Below, in pieces: positions 34,280 to 42,210 of a stretch of 64,000 nucleotides of DNA. The notes beneath the pieces were generated by a model that saw only the letters and a program-made list of their open reading frames with translations, was not told where the DNA came from and made no database searches. Made by a program: the position numbers and the translations under genes. Positions within the stretch are counted from its first letter, which is position 1, and the number at the start of each line of letters is the position of its first letter. The DNA comes from Rhodocyclaceae bacterium (GTDB lineage Bacteria; Pseudomonadota; Gammaproteobacteria; Burkholderiales; Rhodocyclaceae). The stretch lies in the NCBI GenBank assembly GCA_030682175.1, contig JAUXOM010000134.1, forward strand, positions 94,618 to 158,617, given 5' to 3'.

Positions 34280-35308
34280 GTGGCGGAATATCGCTTGCTG
34301 ACAACCTGGCGTATCGAGGCGCCGCTTGAGCTCGTGTATGCGGCTATCCAAAACTCCCTGTGCTGGCCGGACTGGTGGTCGAGCGTTAAAAAGGTTAAGC
34401 AGGTCGCGGCAGGCGATGCGAATGGCATCGATAGTGTCTGGCGCTATACCTGGCGCGGACGATTACCTTATCGGGTGGTGTTCGAAGTATCGCCCACGCG
34501 CATTGAAGATCTGGTGACGATCGAAGGAACCACCCGCGGGGATCTTGAAGGCACCGGCGGTTGGTATTTCTCCCGCCAAGGCACGGTCAGCATTGTCCGT
34601 TGCGAGTGGCATGTCCGCAGCACCCGGTGGTGGATGAACCTGCTCGCCCCCGTTGCCCGCCCGATATTCACCCGTAATCATGCCTTGGTGATGAAGCAGG
34701 GAGGAGATGGCTTGGCGCGCTTGCTTGGGGCGACGCTGATTGGCCAGGAAACCATCGACTTGCTGGCGGCTACCGCTGTGCCTCGGGTAGTGCCCGGACG
34801 CTGGCGGGAACGCGGGCGGATGATTCCGGCGCTGGTGCTGCTGGTCGGCCTCGGTGCCGGGCTGATCGCCACCGTGACGCAACTATTCCTCTGGTGGCTG
34901 AGTGAAATACCGCTGCTGGAAACCCTTTTTCGAGATGCACGCCTGACGGCTGCCGTGGTCATGGGCCCGGGTGTCCTGCCCCCGCCGTCAACAATACAGT
35001 GGGATATCCTGCTGGTCGCGACGCTGGTTCACTCTGCCCTGTCCGTCGTTTATGCACTGATTCCAGCCTACCTATCCAGCCGTTTGCGGATTGGCCCGGC
35101 TTTGCTTGTAGGCGCCCTGTACGGACTGGTCGTTTACGTGGTCAACCTGTACGGCTTCACACTGTTGTTCCCCTGGTTCGCTGTAACTCGCGACTGGATA
35201 ACGCTGGTTGCCCACCTCGCATTCGGTGTTGCCTTGATGGGAGGATGCCAGTTGTTGTCGAAGCATGCGCATAAATTGGGGTCAAGACCACGGTTTGCGC
35301 CGAAATGA
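34280..35308 (+). CDS. SRPBCC-domain / membrane fusion protein with element-derived C-terminus
   Basis: About 342 residues. Residues 1-150 resemble a polyketide-cyclase/SRPBCC ligand-binding domain (TTWRIEAPLELVYAAIQNSL, WPDWWSSVKKV, GTVSIVRCEWHV). The rest contains about four membrane helices (ALVLLVGLGAGLIATVTQLF; SALSVVYALIPAYLSS; FALVGALYGLVVYVV-like). The fusion is unusual. GTG 34280 gives MAEYRLLTTWRIE and has GGAGAG upstream; a GTG at 34259 is also possible. The last residues (KLGSRPRFAPK) and the stop are encoded by the left end of a MITE-like element, so the original end was lost. Confidence 0.75.
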   Translation: MAEYRLLTTWRIEAPLELVYAAIQNSLCWPDWWSSVKKVKQVAAGDANGIDSVWRYTWRGRLPYRVVFEVSPTRIEDLVTIEGTTRGDLEGTGGWYFSRQGTVSIVRCEWHVRSTRWWMNLLAPVARPIFTRNHALVMKQGGDGLARLLGATLIGQETIDLLAATAVPRVVPGRWRERGRMIPALVLLVGLGAGLIATVTQLFLWWLSEIPLLETLFRDARLTAAVVMGPGVLPPPSTIQWDILLVATLVHSALSVVYALIPAYLSSRLRIGPALLVGALYGLVVYVVNLYGFTLLFPWFAVTRDWITLVAHLAFGVALMGGCQLLSKHAHKLGSRPRFAPK

Positions 35309-35400
35309 CCATGCGCCGTCCCACCAGCGCCGACTTTTGGTTCCGTTGGCCGGGGCGTTTGCGCGCTTGACACCGGTCGGCTAATGGATGACCCCAATTT
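35273..35400. mobile_element. MITE-like element with 22-bp core and 11-bp inverted ends, copy 3
   Basis: Terminal repeats AAATTGGGGTC and GACCCCAATTT are perfect. The 22-bp core is at 35316-35337, followed by GCGCTTGACACCGGTCGGC as in copy 2. The left end overlaps the coding end of the SRPBCC fusion gene. The remaining gap to 35499 holds only a ribosome binding site. Confidence 0.78.
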
Positions 35401-35499
35401 GTTTGGGGGCGGCACTGTACGAGAACGCACAGACGCTGCCAAGTCAGCCGGGTAGGTTGAATCTCTTCCGTCTCGCACGGTTTCGCAAGGAGTAAAGAT

Positions 35500-36024
35500 A
35501 TGAACGAATATCGCCACCATGTATCGGGCTTTTTTGCCCACCGCGAAGAAGCAGAGGGCGCGCTGTCCAGGCTTGTTGAAAAGGGATTGCCACGAGAACA
35601 GCTACAGATATTTGCAGCCGATGCTGCCGCACCAGCGAAGGGCGCACAAGCCGACAGCAATGAAGTGTTGCAGAATGTACTTGTAGACGGCGCAATCGGC
35701 ACCGCGGTGGGAACCGGTATCGGCGCGCTGGGTAGTGTGGCACTGGCTGCGGCGAGCGTGAGTCTGTTCGTCGCCAGCCCGTTGCTTGCTCCCCTCATGA
35801 TGTTGGGCTGGGGTGCCAGCATCGGCGCGATTGTTGGTGCTGCAACGGGTGCCACGGCGAACGCGGATAAAAAGGAAGGACGGTTAGCCGACCTGATCCA
35901 GGATGCGATCAAGAGTGGTCAGTTCGTGTTGGTGGCGACCACGCTAACCGAGCAGGAAACGGCGATCACACGCGAAGTCATCAAGACTTCAGTTGGCGCA
36001 TTCGAGGATGTCGCCACAGGATGA
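35500..36024 (+). CDS. General-stress-like protein (YflT/DUF1269-like) with hydrophobic glycine-rich core
   Basis: A 174-residue protein. The N-terminus VSGFFAHREEAEGALSRLVE with the following LPREQLQIFA resembles the ferredoxin-like YflT 'heat-induced stress protein' domain. The middle (GTAVGTGIGALGSVALAAAS; IGAIVGAATGATA) is a glycine-rich membrane-active stretch. The C-terminus (GQFVLVATTLTEQETAITRE) completes the domain. A clear AAGGAG precedes the ATG. It overlaps the alternative oxidase gene by four bases, so the two are coupled. Confidence 0.7.
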   Translation: MNEYRHHVSGFFAHREEAEGALSRLVEKGLPREQLQIFAADAAAPAKGAQADSNEVLQNVLVDGAIGTAVGTGIGALGSVALAAASVSLFVASPLLAPLMMLGWGASIGAIVGAATGATANADKKEGRLADLIQDAIKSGQFVLVATTLTEQETAITREVIKTSVGAFEDVATG

Positions 36025-36626
36025 TCGAAGTTCACTACGCTCCAAGAGGCTTTAGCGATCAAATCGCCTATCGGTTCGTCCGATTATTGCGGTTCTTTGC
36101 GGATGTCTTCTTTGCACATCGTTATGGCCACCGTGCAGTGGTTCTGGAAACCATTGCGGCCATACCGGGGATGGTTGGCGGCACCTTGCAGCACCTGCGC
36201 GCTGTGCGGCGGATGGAAAACGATGCTGGCCGCATACGCACACTGCTGGATGAGGCAGAGAATGAGCGCATCCACTTGATGACCTTCATCCAGATCGCTC
36301 GACCAACGCAATTCGAGCGTCTTCTGATCTTGCTTGCCCAAGGCGTCTTTTACAACTTCTATTTTTTGCTCTACATCATGGTTCCGAGAGGTGCGCATCG
36401 CGTGGTGGGCTATCTTGAGGAGGAGGCGGTATTTAGCTACACGGAATATCTGGCGGGTGTGGACAATGGTACCTATGCCAACGTCCCCGCACCAAAGATC
36501 GCAATCGAATACTGGAACCTCGCGCCGGATGCAAGATTGCGCGACGTCATCCTCGCGGTCCGCCTGGATGAAGCCCATCATCGCGATGTCAATCACCAGT
36601 TTGCCGACGAGAATGTTTCTTCCTGA
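36021..36626 (+). CDS. aox: Alternative oxidase (cyanide-insensitive ubiquinol oxidase)
   Basis: A 201-residue di-iron protein that would oxidise ubiquinol and reduce oxygen to water without pumping protons, bound to the inner face of the cytoplasmic membrane. All ligands are visible: E43 in VVLETIAAIPGMVGG, E82 and H85 in EAENERIHLMTF, the LEEEA glutamate (133-135) in GYLEEEAVFSYTEYL, and E184 and H187 in RLDEAHHRDVNHQFAD. YFLLYIMVPRGAHRVVGY is also conserved. The length is near the shorter bacterial forms. Its start overlaps the upstream stress-like gene, and an EncFtn-like gene follows after 64 bases. Bacterial AOX genes are uncommon. Confidence 0.95.
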   Translation: MIEVHYAPRGFSDQIAYRFVRLLRFFADVFFAHRYGHRAVVLETIAAIPGMVGGTLQHLRAVRRMENDAGRIRTLLDEAENERIHLMTFIQIARPTQFERLLILLAQGVFYNFYFLLYIMVPRGAHRVVGYLEEEAVFSYTEYLAGVDNGTYANVPAPKIAIEYWNLAPDARLRDVILAVRLDEAHHRDVNHQFADENVSS

Positions 36627-36690
36627 TCCGCATGCCCGGATCAAAGATAGACATGTATCACGATAATCTTGACAACATCAGGAGATAGAT

Positions 36691-36978
36691 ATGAGCAACG
36701 TCATTTATCAGGAGCCCGTAGAGGAACTTTCCGTCGAAATACGGGATATGCACAGAGCGCTGGTTTCCCTGATGGAAGAGCTTGAGGCCGTCGATTCATA
36801 CAACCAGCGGGCCGACGTATGCAAAGACAAGGAGCTGAAGGCAATCCTCGAGCATAACCGTGATGAAGAAAAGGAGCATGCATCCATGCTCATGGAATGG
36901 ATTCGCCGCAAAGATGGACGATTTTCAGAGCAGTTCAAGGACTACTTATTCACCACCAAGCCAATTGCGCATGAGTGA
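36691..36978 (+). CDS. Encapsulated-ferritin (EncFtn) homologue without cargo-targeting tail
   Basis: A 95-residue helical ferroxidase-type protein. MEELEAVDSYNQRAD and EHNRDEEKEHASMLMEWIRR correspond to the EncFtn metal-site helices; by comparison with Rhodospirillum rubrum EncFtn, E30, E60 and H63 are the expected iron ligands and E29/E32 entry-site residues. The aromatic pair WY is changed to SY. The known proteins carry a C-terminal extension that docks in encapsulin; here the protein stops soon after YLFTTKPIAHE, and no encapsulin gene is present. It may work as a free ferroxidase or have been shortened by a repeat that starts 30 bases later. Confidence 0.85.
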   Translation: MSNVIYQEPVEELSVEIRDMHRALVSLMEELEAVDSYNQRADVCKDKELKAILEHNRDEEKEHASMLMEWIRRKDGRFSEQFKDYLFTTKPIAHE

Positions 36979-37159
36979 AGCTCCAAGGAGAGCAAACGGT
37001 AAAGCAAAGGCAATTGGGGTCAGACACCATTCTCCACAACCCTACGCTCAAGCGGGACTGCGCAAAAGCGCGCAGTCCCTTGGCTCCACGTTGGGCGTCT
37101 TGAAAACCCCGCTTGTCCGACATGGTGACATAAGGCACACAGCGGCGTAGACTGGATAG

Positions 37160-37453
37160 ATGAAACCATTTCGCTGGAGCCCCGAGAAGAACGAGACCGT
37201 CAAAACCGAACGGGGAATTTCCTTCGAAAGCGTTGTTGTTGCAATCGAGACCGGTGGGCTACTGGACATCCTGGCTCACCCGAACCAGGCGAAGTACCCC
37301 AAGCAGCGCGTTCTCGTCGTCTCGTGTGACAACTATGCCTGCTTGGTACCGTTTGTCGAAGAGGAAGACTATTTCTTTCTCAAGACCGTAATCCCCAACC
37401 GCAAGGCAACAAGGGATTATTTAAATCAAGGTGAAACAGATGCCGAAAATTGA
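37160..37453 (+). CDS. BrnT-like toxin
   Basis: A 97-residue protein starting MKPFRWSPEKNETVKTERGI followed by SFESVVVAIETGG, with FFLKTVIPNRKATRDYL near the end. This pattern (F-x-W-x-P-x-K-N, GISFE, IPxRKAT) fits the BrnT RNase toxin group. It overlaps the start of the downstream ribbon-helix-helix gene by 14 bases, a toxin-first order as in brnT-brnA. The gap before it (36979-37159) holds a fragment of the GGGGTCAGAC-type repeat and no gene. Confidence 0.75.
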   Translation: MKPFRWSPEKNETVKTERGISFESVVVAIETGGLLDILAHPNQAKYPKQRVLVVSCDNYACLVPFVEEEDYFFLKTVIPNRKATRDYLNQGETDAEN

Positions 37454-37763
37454 CGCCTATGAAAATGAAGTTCTCACCGCCTTTGAGAAAGGGCAATTGA
37501 GGTCCGTTGCCACGAAAGCCGAGCTTGCGAAATTCAAGGCAGCTGCCCGCGCTACGGCAATTAAAGACCGCCGAGTCAACATCCGCCTATCCTCGGGTGA
37601 CCTGAACGATATTCAAGTTAAGGCACTTGAAGAGGGTGTGCCGTACCAAACGCTTATCGCTAGCGTCCTCCACAAGTACGTTACGGGCCGGCTGGCCGAG
37701 CCGCACACCATAAAGCAAGCAAGTCGCCCTGCTGCAAAGCGCCGTGCCACGTCTGGCGGCTGA
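37440..37763 (+). CDS. BrnA/CopG-like ribbon-helix-helix antitoxin
   Basis: A 107-residue protein. RRVNIRLSSGDLNDIQVKAL and EEGVPYQTLIASVLHKYVTG form a ribbon-helix-helix DNA-binding domain in the C-terminal half. The N-terminal half (YENEVLTAFEKGQLRSVATK) is helical, as in antitoxins of this type. ATG 37440 (MPKIDAYENEV) with AAGGTG upstream is chosen. Together with the preceding gene it forms a likely type II toxin-antitoxin module. Confidence 0.78.
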   Translation: MPKIDAYENEVLTAFEKGQLRSVATKAELAKFKAAARATAIKDRRVNIRLSSGDLNDIQVKALEEGVPYQTLIASVLHKYVTGRLAEPHTIKQASRPAAKRRATSGG

Positions 37764-37768
37764 TCTTT

Positions 37769-37900
37769 AATAAAAAAGGATCAGACCACGGTTTCCGCCG
37801 TACCCCATGCGGGGCATTTCATACCCGCTGCGGGGCACGCCGTACCCTATGCGGGGCATTTCATCCCGTCAGCGCCGACTTTCGGGCAGGAAAACCGCAT
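37769..37900. repeat. Composite repeat with rearranged blocks and 22-bp core
   Basis: The block GCCGTACCCCATGCGGGGC occurs here in two or three tandem, slightly different versions before the 22-bp core (37861-37882). The start (AGACCACGGTTTCCGCCG) matches the long MITE-like elements, but the inverted ends are not clear. It shows that the internal blocks can be duplicated. Confidence 0.65.
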
Positions 37901-37952
37901 CAAACAAACAGGAAACAAATAGGGTTGAAACTCCCATTTAAATCGCGCCGCC

Positions 37953-39182
37953 ATGACCGAGCTTGCTGACGTCGAATTCGCACTGTGCTGGCACGATGCC
38001 CGGGCGAACCATTGTGACCGCCGCTTTGTCGCCGGCGTCACTCCGGCCGGCGACCACCTTGCCGGCATCCCGCTCGCTCCCCTGCTCGGCGCTTCGCCGG
38101 GCGCAACGATCACCCTGCACCAAGGCCTGCTGCCCGGCCCCACCCGCGCGCAGCAACGCGTGGTTACACACCGCGCCGACTGGCCGGCACGATTCGCCGG
38201 CATGGCCATCGCCCCGCGCCTCGGCCGCTGGTATCCGCGCCAGTTGCTCGCCGCCATCGCCGCCATTCCCGCCGGCAGCAGCCCCTTGCGCGTCGTCGCC
38301 ATTGATGGCGACGACATCAGCGTTGACCTCGCTCCGCCGCTTGCCATCATCGACGTCACGATCGAGGGCCGCGTCCACGCGCGGCGCCAGGGCACCGCCC
38401 CCGCTCCGCGCGACCTGCTGCCGCTCGTCGCCGAACACGGCCCCGGCCTGCAGGCCGCGCTGCCTGACGCCGCCACCGACTTTCTCGCCGGCGACGCGCT
38501 CGCCCGCAGCGACGAAGCCGCCGACGCCGACTTCTACGCCGGCCCGCGCCTGGTCGACCACCTCGACACCACGGCGCTAGCCGAACTCGCCGCGCTGCAC
38601 GCCCGCTTCCTGCAACCCGGCCAGCAGGTGCTCGACCTCATGGCCAGCGCCAATTCGCACCTGCCGGCGAATGCGCCTGCCCTGACGGTTGTCGGCCTCG
38701 GTATGAACGCCGCGGAACTGGCCGCCAACCCGCATCTCGCCGAAAGCATCGTGCATGACCTCAACACCGCACCCGAGCTGCCCTGCGCCAGCGGCCGCTT
38801 CGACCTCGTGCTGTGCGCCCTCTCGGTCGAATACCTCATCCGCCCCGTCGCGGTCTTCCGCGAGGTGGCGCGCGTGCTCAAACCCGGCGGCATCTTTCTC
38901 GTCACATTTTCCGAGCGCTGGTTTCCGCCCAAGGCCATCAAGCTCTGGGGCGAGTTGCACCCCTTCGAGCGCATGGGGCTGGCGCTGGACTATTTTTGTC
39001 GCAGCGGTGACTTCGCCGACCTCGCCACCGAGTCACTGCGCGGCCTGCCGCGCCCCCCCGACGACAAGTACTACCGCATGACGAAACTCGCCGACCCGAT
39101 CTATGCAGTCTGGGGAACGGCTCGGTGCCAGCGGCAAGGCGGGCTAGGCCATCAGCCGCCGGCAGATCTCGGCGACCTTTAA
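37953..39182 (+). CDS. SAM-dependent methyltransferase of unknown target
   Basis: A 409-residue protein. The C-terminal half is a class I methyltransferase (QQVLDLMASANSHLP as SAM motif I, GRFDLVLCALSVEYLIRP, FREVARVLKPGGIFLVTFSE). The N-terminal 100 residues, including PLLGASPGATITLHQGLLPG, resemble an FKBP-like or accessory fold but are not assigned. Substrate unknown. The C-terminal tail after DPIYAVWG is atypical and runs up to a repeat, so the end may have been altered. Confidence 0.75.
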   Translation: MTELADVEFALCWHDARANHCDRRFVAGVTPAGDHLAGIPLAPLLGASPGATITLHQGLLPGPTRAQQRVVTHRADWPARFAGMAIAPRLGRWYPRQLLAAIAAIPAGSSPLRVVAIDGDDISVDLAPPLAIIDVTIEGRVHARRQGTAPAPRDLLPLVAEHGPGLQAALPDAATDFLAGDALARSDEAADADFYAGPRLVDHLDTTALAELAALHARFLQPGQQVLDLMASANSHLPANAPALTVVGLGMNAAELAANPHLAESIVHDLNTAPELPCASGRFDLVLCALSVEYLIRPVAVFREVARVLKPGGIFLVTFSERWFPPKAIKLWGELHPFERMGLALDYFCRSGDFADLATESLRGLPRPPDDKYYRMTKLADPIYAVWGTARCQRQGGLGHQPPADLGDL

Positions 39183-39210
39183 TCAGATAGCGGTCAGAGC
39201 ACGGATTCCG

Positions 39211-39232
39211 CCGTACCGCCAGCGCCGACTTT
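39211..39232 (+). repeat. 22-bp dispersed repeat, intergenic copy
   Basis: Preceded by ACGGATTCCG, a remnant of the MITE left half. It lies in the 231-base gap before the MBL-fold gene, where nothing else is recognised. Confidence 0.82.
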
Positions 39233-39413
39233 TCCGGAGCCCAACCGGGGATGCTCCCGGCCTGCCCCCTCCGGCCCATGCCCGTGATACGCGTGTCATC
39301 ATGCCGCCATTGCGGGCAAGCGCCCCGTTCGCAACCATGACCACAGCATGGTTGATAGCCATGACCCGACGGTGGTAACTTGGCACTCCCAACCACAACA
39401 GGAGGGTTTCCCC

Positions 39414-40379
39414 ATGAGTCGTTCGACCTCGATCGCGGCCGTTGGCGTCGTCTGTGCCGCACTCACACTTCCCGCCTTCGCGCAGAGCGTGAAGGTCACG
39501 CCGCTGGGCGGCATCGACGGCGAATTCTGCCCCCAGGACCGCGCGCTGGTCTTCGAGGATCCGAATGGCACGCGCATCCTCTACGATCCCGGCCGTACCG
39601 TTGCCGGTGCCACTGATCCGCGGCTCGGCAAGATCGACATCATCCTCGTCAGCCACATGCACGGCGACCATGTCGGCAACGCGCATAACAAGGAGCCGAA
39701 CGCAGGCAGCTGCGACAAGCCCGATACGTCGGTGTCGGCGATGCCCAACACCAATGCCGTCAACATCGCGCTGGCCAAGAAGTCGAAGATTGTCACCGGC
39801 AGCGAGATGCCGCCCTTCTTTGCGGCCAAGCTCAAGGCGAACGACGGCGATCCCGCCAACTCGATCCTCGCCCGCTTCGGCGGCAGCGTGACCATCGGCG
39901 GCGTACGCATCGCCACGGTGGCCGCACTGCACAGCAACGGCCTCGATCCCGATTATTTCGGCGGCGTCGTCGGCAAGGCGATGAAGGAAGCGGGAATCGC
40001 CGGCAACGTGGGTCCGGCGACCGGCTACGTCGTCCGCTTCAGCAACGGCCTGGTGACCTACCTCTCCGGCGACACCGGCATCACCGCCGACCAGGAACTG
40101 GTGGTGCGCAACCACTACAACGTCAAGCTCGCCGTCATGAACATCGGCGACGTGTTCACGACCGGACCCGTCGAGGCCACCTACGTGATCAACGAACTTG
40201 TCAAGCCGGCAGCGGTAATCGCCTCGCACGCCAACGAAGTCGGCACCATCGGCGGCAAGCTGCGCCCGGGCAGCAGGACGGAGGCCTTCATGAAGGCCGT
40301 CAAGGTGCCGGTGCACATCCCGCTCTCGGGCAGGACGATGGAGTTCGACGCCGCCGGGAAATGCACCGCGGGGTGCTGA
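39414..40379 (+). CDS. Exported MBL-fold metallo-hydrolase
   Basis: A 321-residue protein with a signal peptide (MSRSTSIAAVGVVCAALTLP, cleavage near AFAQS) for the periplasm. The metal motif VSHMHGDHVGNAH (HxHxDH) is followed by LHSNGLDP, YLSGDTGIT and ASHANEVGTIGG with further ligand positions. It is similar to UlaG/YcbL-like hydrolases but longer. Substrate unknown. AGGAGGG lies 8 bases before ATG 39414. Confidence 0.87.
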   Translation: MSRSTSIAAVGVVCAALTLPAFAQSVKVTPLGGIDGEFCPQDRALVFEDPNGTRILYDPGRTVAGATDPRLGKIDIILVSHMHGDHVGNAHNKEPNAGSCDKPDTSVSAMPNTNAVNIALAKKSKIVTGSEMPPFFAAKLKANDGDPANSILARFGGSVTIGGVRIATVAALHSNGLDPDYFGGVVGKAMKEAGIAGNVGPATGYVVRFSNGLVTYLSGDTGITADQELVVRNHYNVKLAVMNIGDVFTTGPVEATYVINELVKPAAVIASHANEVGTIGGKLRPGSRTEAFMKAVKVPVHIPLSGRTMEFDAAGKCTAGC

Positions 40380-40395
40380 GTGAATTCGCCTGACG

Positions 40396-40417
40396 CCGTC
40401 TCGCCGGCGCCGACTTT
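40396..40417 (+). repeat. 22-bp dispersed repeat, intergenic copy
   Basis: Two mismatches to consensus. It lies between the MBL-fold and CopD-like genes. Confidence 0.72.
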
Positions 40418-40457
40418 TGCGCGCAAGCCTTAATCAATCACCCTGCCCTACGCCACC

Positions 40458-40907
40458 ATGCTCAACCAATTCCTGCTCTTCCTGCATATATCCAGCGTCA
40501 TCATCTGGGTGGGCGGCATGTTCTTTGCCTACTTCTGCCTGCGTCCCGCCGCCGTGCAGGTGCTCGAACCGCCCCAGCGCCTGCCGCTCTGGGCGGCCAC
40601 CTTCAGGTCGTTCTTTCGCATCACCGCGGTTGCCGTCGTCATCCTGCTGATCAGCGGCTTTGCCCTGTTTTTGCAGGTGGGCTTCAAGTTCGCACCGCTC
40701 GGCTGGCACCTCATGATGACACTCGGCCTGCTGATGGCGGGCATTTTCGGCCATGTTTACGCCGTGCTCTATCCACGGCTGAGCAAGCATTGCGCGGCAG
40801 CCGCGTGGCCAGCGGCGGCGGCCACGCTCAACTCGATTCGCAAAATGGTCGGCATCAATCTCCTGCTGGCACTTTGTACCGTGGCATCGGTGCTGCTGAT
40901 TCGCTGA
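40458..40907 (+). CDS. CopD-domain-like membrane protein
   Basis: A 149-residue protein with four hydrophobic helices: FLLFLHISSVIIWVGGMFFA, FFRITAVAVVILLISGFALF, LGWHLMMTLGLLMAGIFGHV and VGINLLLALCTVASVLLI. The first helix with the H-x(8)-GG motif resembles CopD/YqhA-like and HemJ-like proteins that can bind haem or copper. The gene occurs singly; function is not established. Confidence 0.75.
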   Translation: MLNQFLLFLHISSVIIWVGGMFFAYFCLRPAAVQVLEPPQRLPLWAATFRSFFRITAVAVVILLISGFALFLQVGFKFAPLGWHLMMTLGLLMAGIFGHVYAVLYPRLSKHCAAAAWPAAAATLNSIRKMVGINLLLALCTVASVLLIR

Positions 40908-41000
40908 TGCAGGCGTTTTGCAAGCGGCCCCTGGAGGGCGGCATCGACCGCGCGGCCAGGTGCTGGCCGCGGTTATTGAACAAATGACTGAGGCAGACAC

Positions 41001-41951
41001 ATGAAAACATTCCGGTTCTATCTGATAACGGTGGCGGCAGTTCTGCTGAGCGCGCTGGCGCAGGCGGAAAACACGGTGGTGGTTCTCGGTACGGCCACCC
41101 CCGGGGGCGGCTTCCAGCTTTATGGCCAGCATCTGGCCGAGGTGTTGACCGATGCCGATCCGACTTTGCGAATCGAGGCGCGCGCCACCCGTGGCAGCGC
41201 TGAAAACCTGCAGCTGCTGGAGGCTGGCAAACTCGACATCGGCCTGGTCGAAGGCAATGCCGCACAGGCGGCTTTTGCCGGCGCCGGTCAGCCGGTCAGC
41301 GCATTGCGCATCGTGGCCACGATGTACCCCGGCCCCGGCATGTTCGTCGTACGCGGCAATAGTCCCTATCGCACGATTGCCGACTTGAAGGGCCTGCCGG
41401 TCGCCTTCGGAACGCCTGCCTCCGGGCTGACGAAACTGGCCCGCGACGTGCTTGACGGCCTGGGGCTGGTGCCGGAACGGGATTTTCAGGCGGTTTTTCT
41501 GGAAAAGGCCGGCGACGGCCCAACAATGGTGCTTTCCGGCAAGGTCGCCGCCTTGTGGGGTGGCGGCATCGGCTGGCCCGGATTCACCGAGGTGGCCGCC
41601 GCACCCGACGGGGCACGTTTCATCGTGCCGGATGCCGGGCAGATCAGCCGCATCCAGGCCAGACATCCGTTCCTGCGCTCCATGGAAGTCCCGGCGGGAA
41701 CCTATGCCGGTCAGCAGACGGCGCTTCAGTCGGTCGGCCTGTGGTCGTTTGTGCTGGCGCGCGCCGATTTGCCGGATGAGGTCGCCTACCGTCTCGCCCG
41801 TGCCGTGCATCGCGGCGAGGCGAAACTGGCAGCGCGAATGGCGCAGGGCCGCTACACCACCGCGGCCAACACGGCCAACGAAGTTCCGCGCAGCGAGTTG
41901 CTGCACCCCGGCGCAGCCCGCTATCTGCGCGAGATCGGCGCCTTGCGCTGA
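41001..41951 (+). CDS. TAXI-family TRAP transporter solute-binding protein
   Basis: A 316-residue periplasmic protein with signal peptide MKTFRFYLITVAAVLLSALA. VVVLGTATPGGGFQLYGQHL, ARATRGSAENLQLLEAGKLD, LVEGNAAQAAFAGAGQPVSA and MYPGPGMFVVRGNS fit the TAXI group. No TRAP membrane gene lies beside it, so it may serve a transporter elsewhere or act alone. Ligand unknown. Confidence 0.87.
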   Translation: MKTFRFYLITVAAVLLSALAQAENTVVVLGTATPGGGFQLYGQHLAEVLTDADPTLRIEARATRGSAENLQLLEAGKLDIGLVEGNAAQAAFAGAGQPVSALRIVATMYPGPGMFVVRGNSPYRTIADLKGLPVAFGTPASGLTKLARDVLDGLGLVPERDFQAVFLEKAGDGPTMVLSGKVAALWGGGIGWPGFTEVAAAPDGARFIVPDAGQISRIQARHPFLRSMEVPAGTYAGQQTALQSVGLWSFVLARADLPDEVAYRLARAVHRGEAKLAARMAQGRYTTAANTANEVPRSELLHPGAARYLREIGALR

Positions 41952-42020
41952 ATAGCCGATTGTTCGTGTCGTGGTTTTTTTGCATCATGGGCTACCCTGG
42001 ATTTATCCTAGAAAAAGCAG

Positions 42021-42157
42021 TTCACCACGGAGGACACGGTGATCACGGAGGAAAAACAAGGCGTTACGTAATAAGAGCATGTCGCCCGTTGGGTGCGCCT
42101 GAATTTTGTATGCTTGCGCCGTTTCTCCGTGTCCTCCGTGATCTCCGTGGTGCGAAC
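42021..42157. repeat. Large inverted repeat (CACCACGGAG type)
   Basis: The left arm (TTCACCACGGAGGACACGG, then TGATCACGGAGG) pairs with the right arm (CTCCGTGTCCTCCGTGATCTC then CGTGGTG), with about 60 bases between. Such units occur between genes in many proteobacteria. It fills most of the 259-base gap between the TAXI and flavin-reductase genes. Confidence 0.75.
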
Positions 42158-42210
42158 TGAGATTTTAGGTTTATTGGCCATCGGACAAGTGAATATCAGG
42201 AGGTGCTCGC

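Noticed and set aside
34233..34301. 22-codon frame with good ribosome binding site (MKLICGLLMCSAERVRWRNIAC in part) overlapping the SRPBCC gene start
   Set aside because: Could be a leader peptide, but it is short, has no recognisable motif and may only reflect an altered start of the larger gene; not annotated as a gene.
42021..42157. Possible regulatory RNA in the large inverted repeat
   Set aside because: The same type of repeat is a common intergenic unit, and no promoter or terminator supports an RNA gene.
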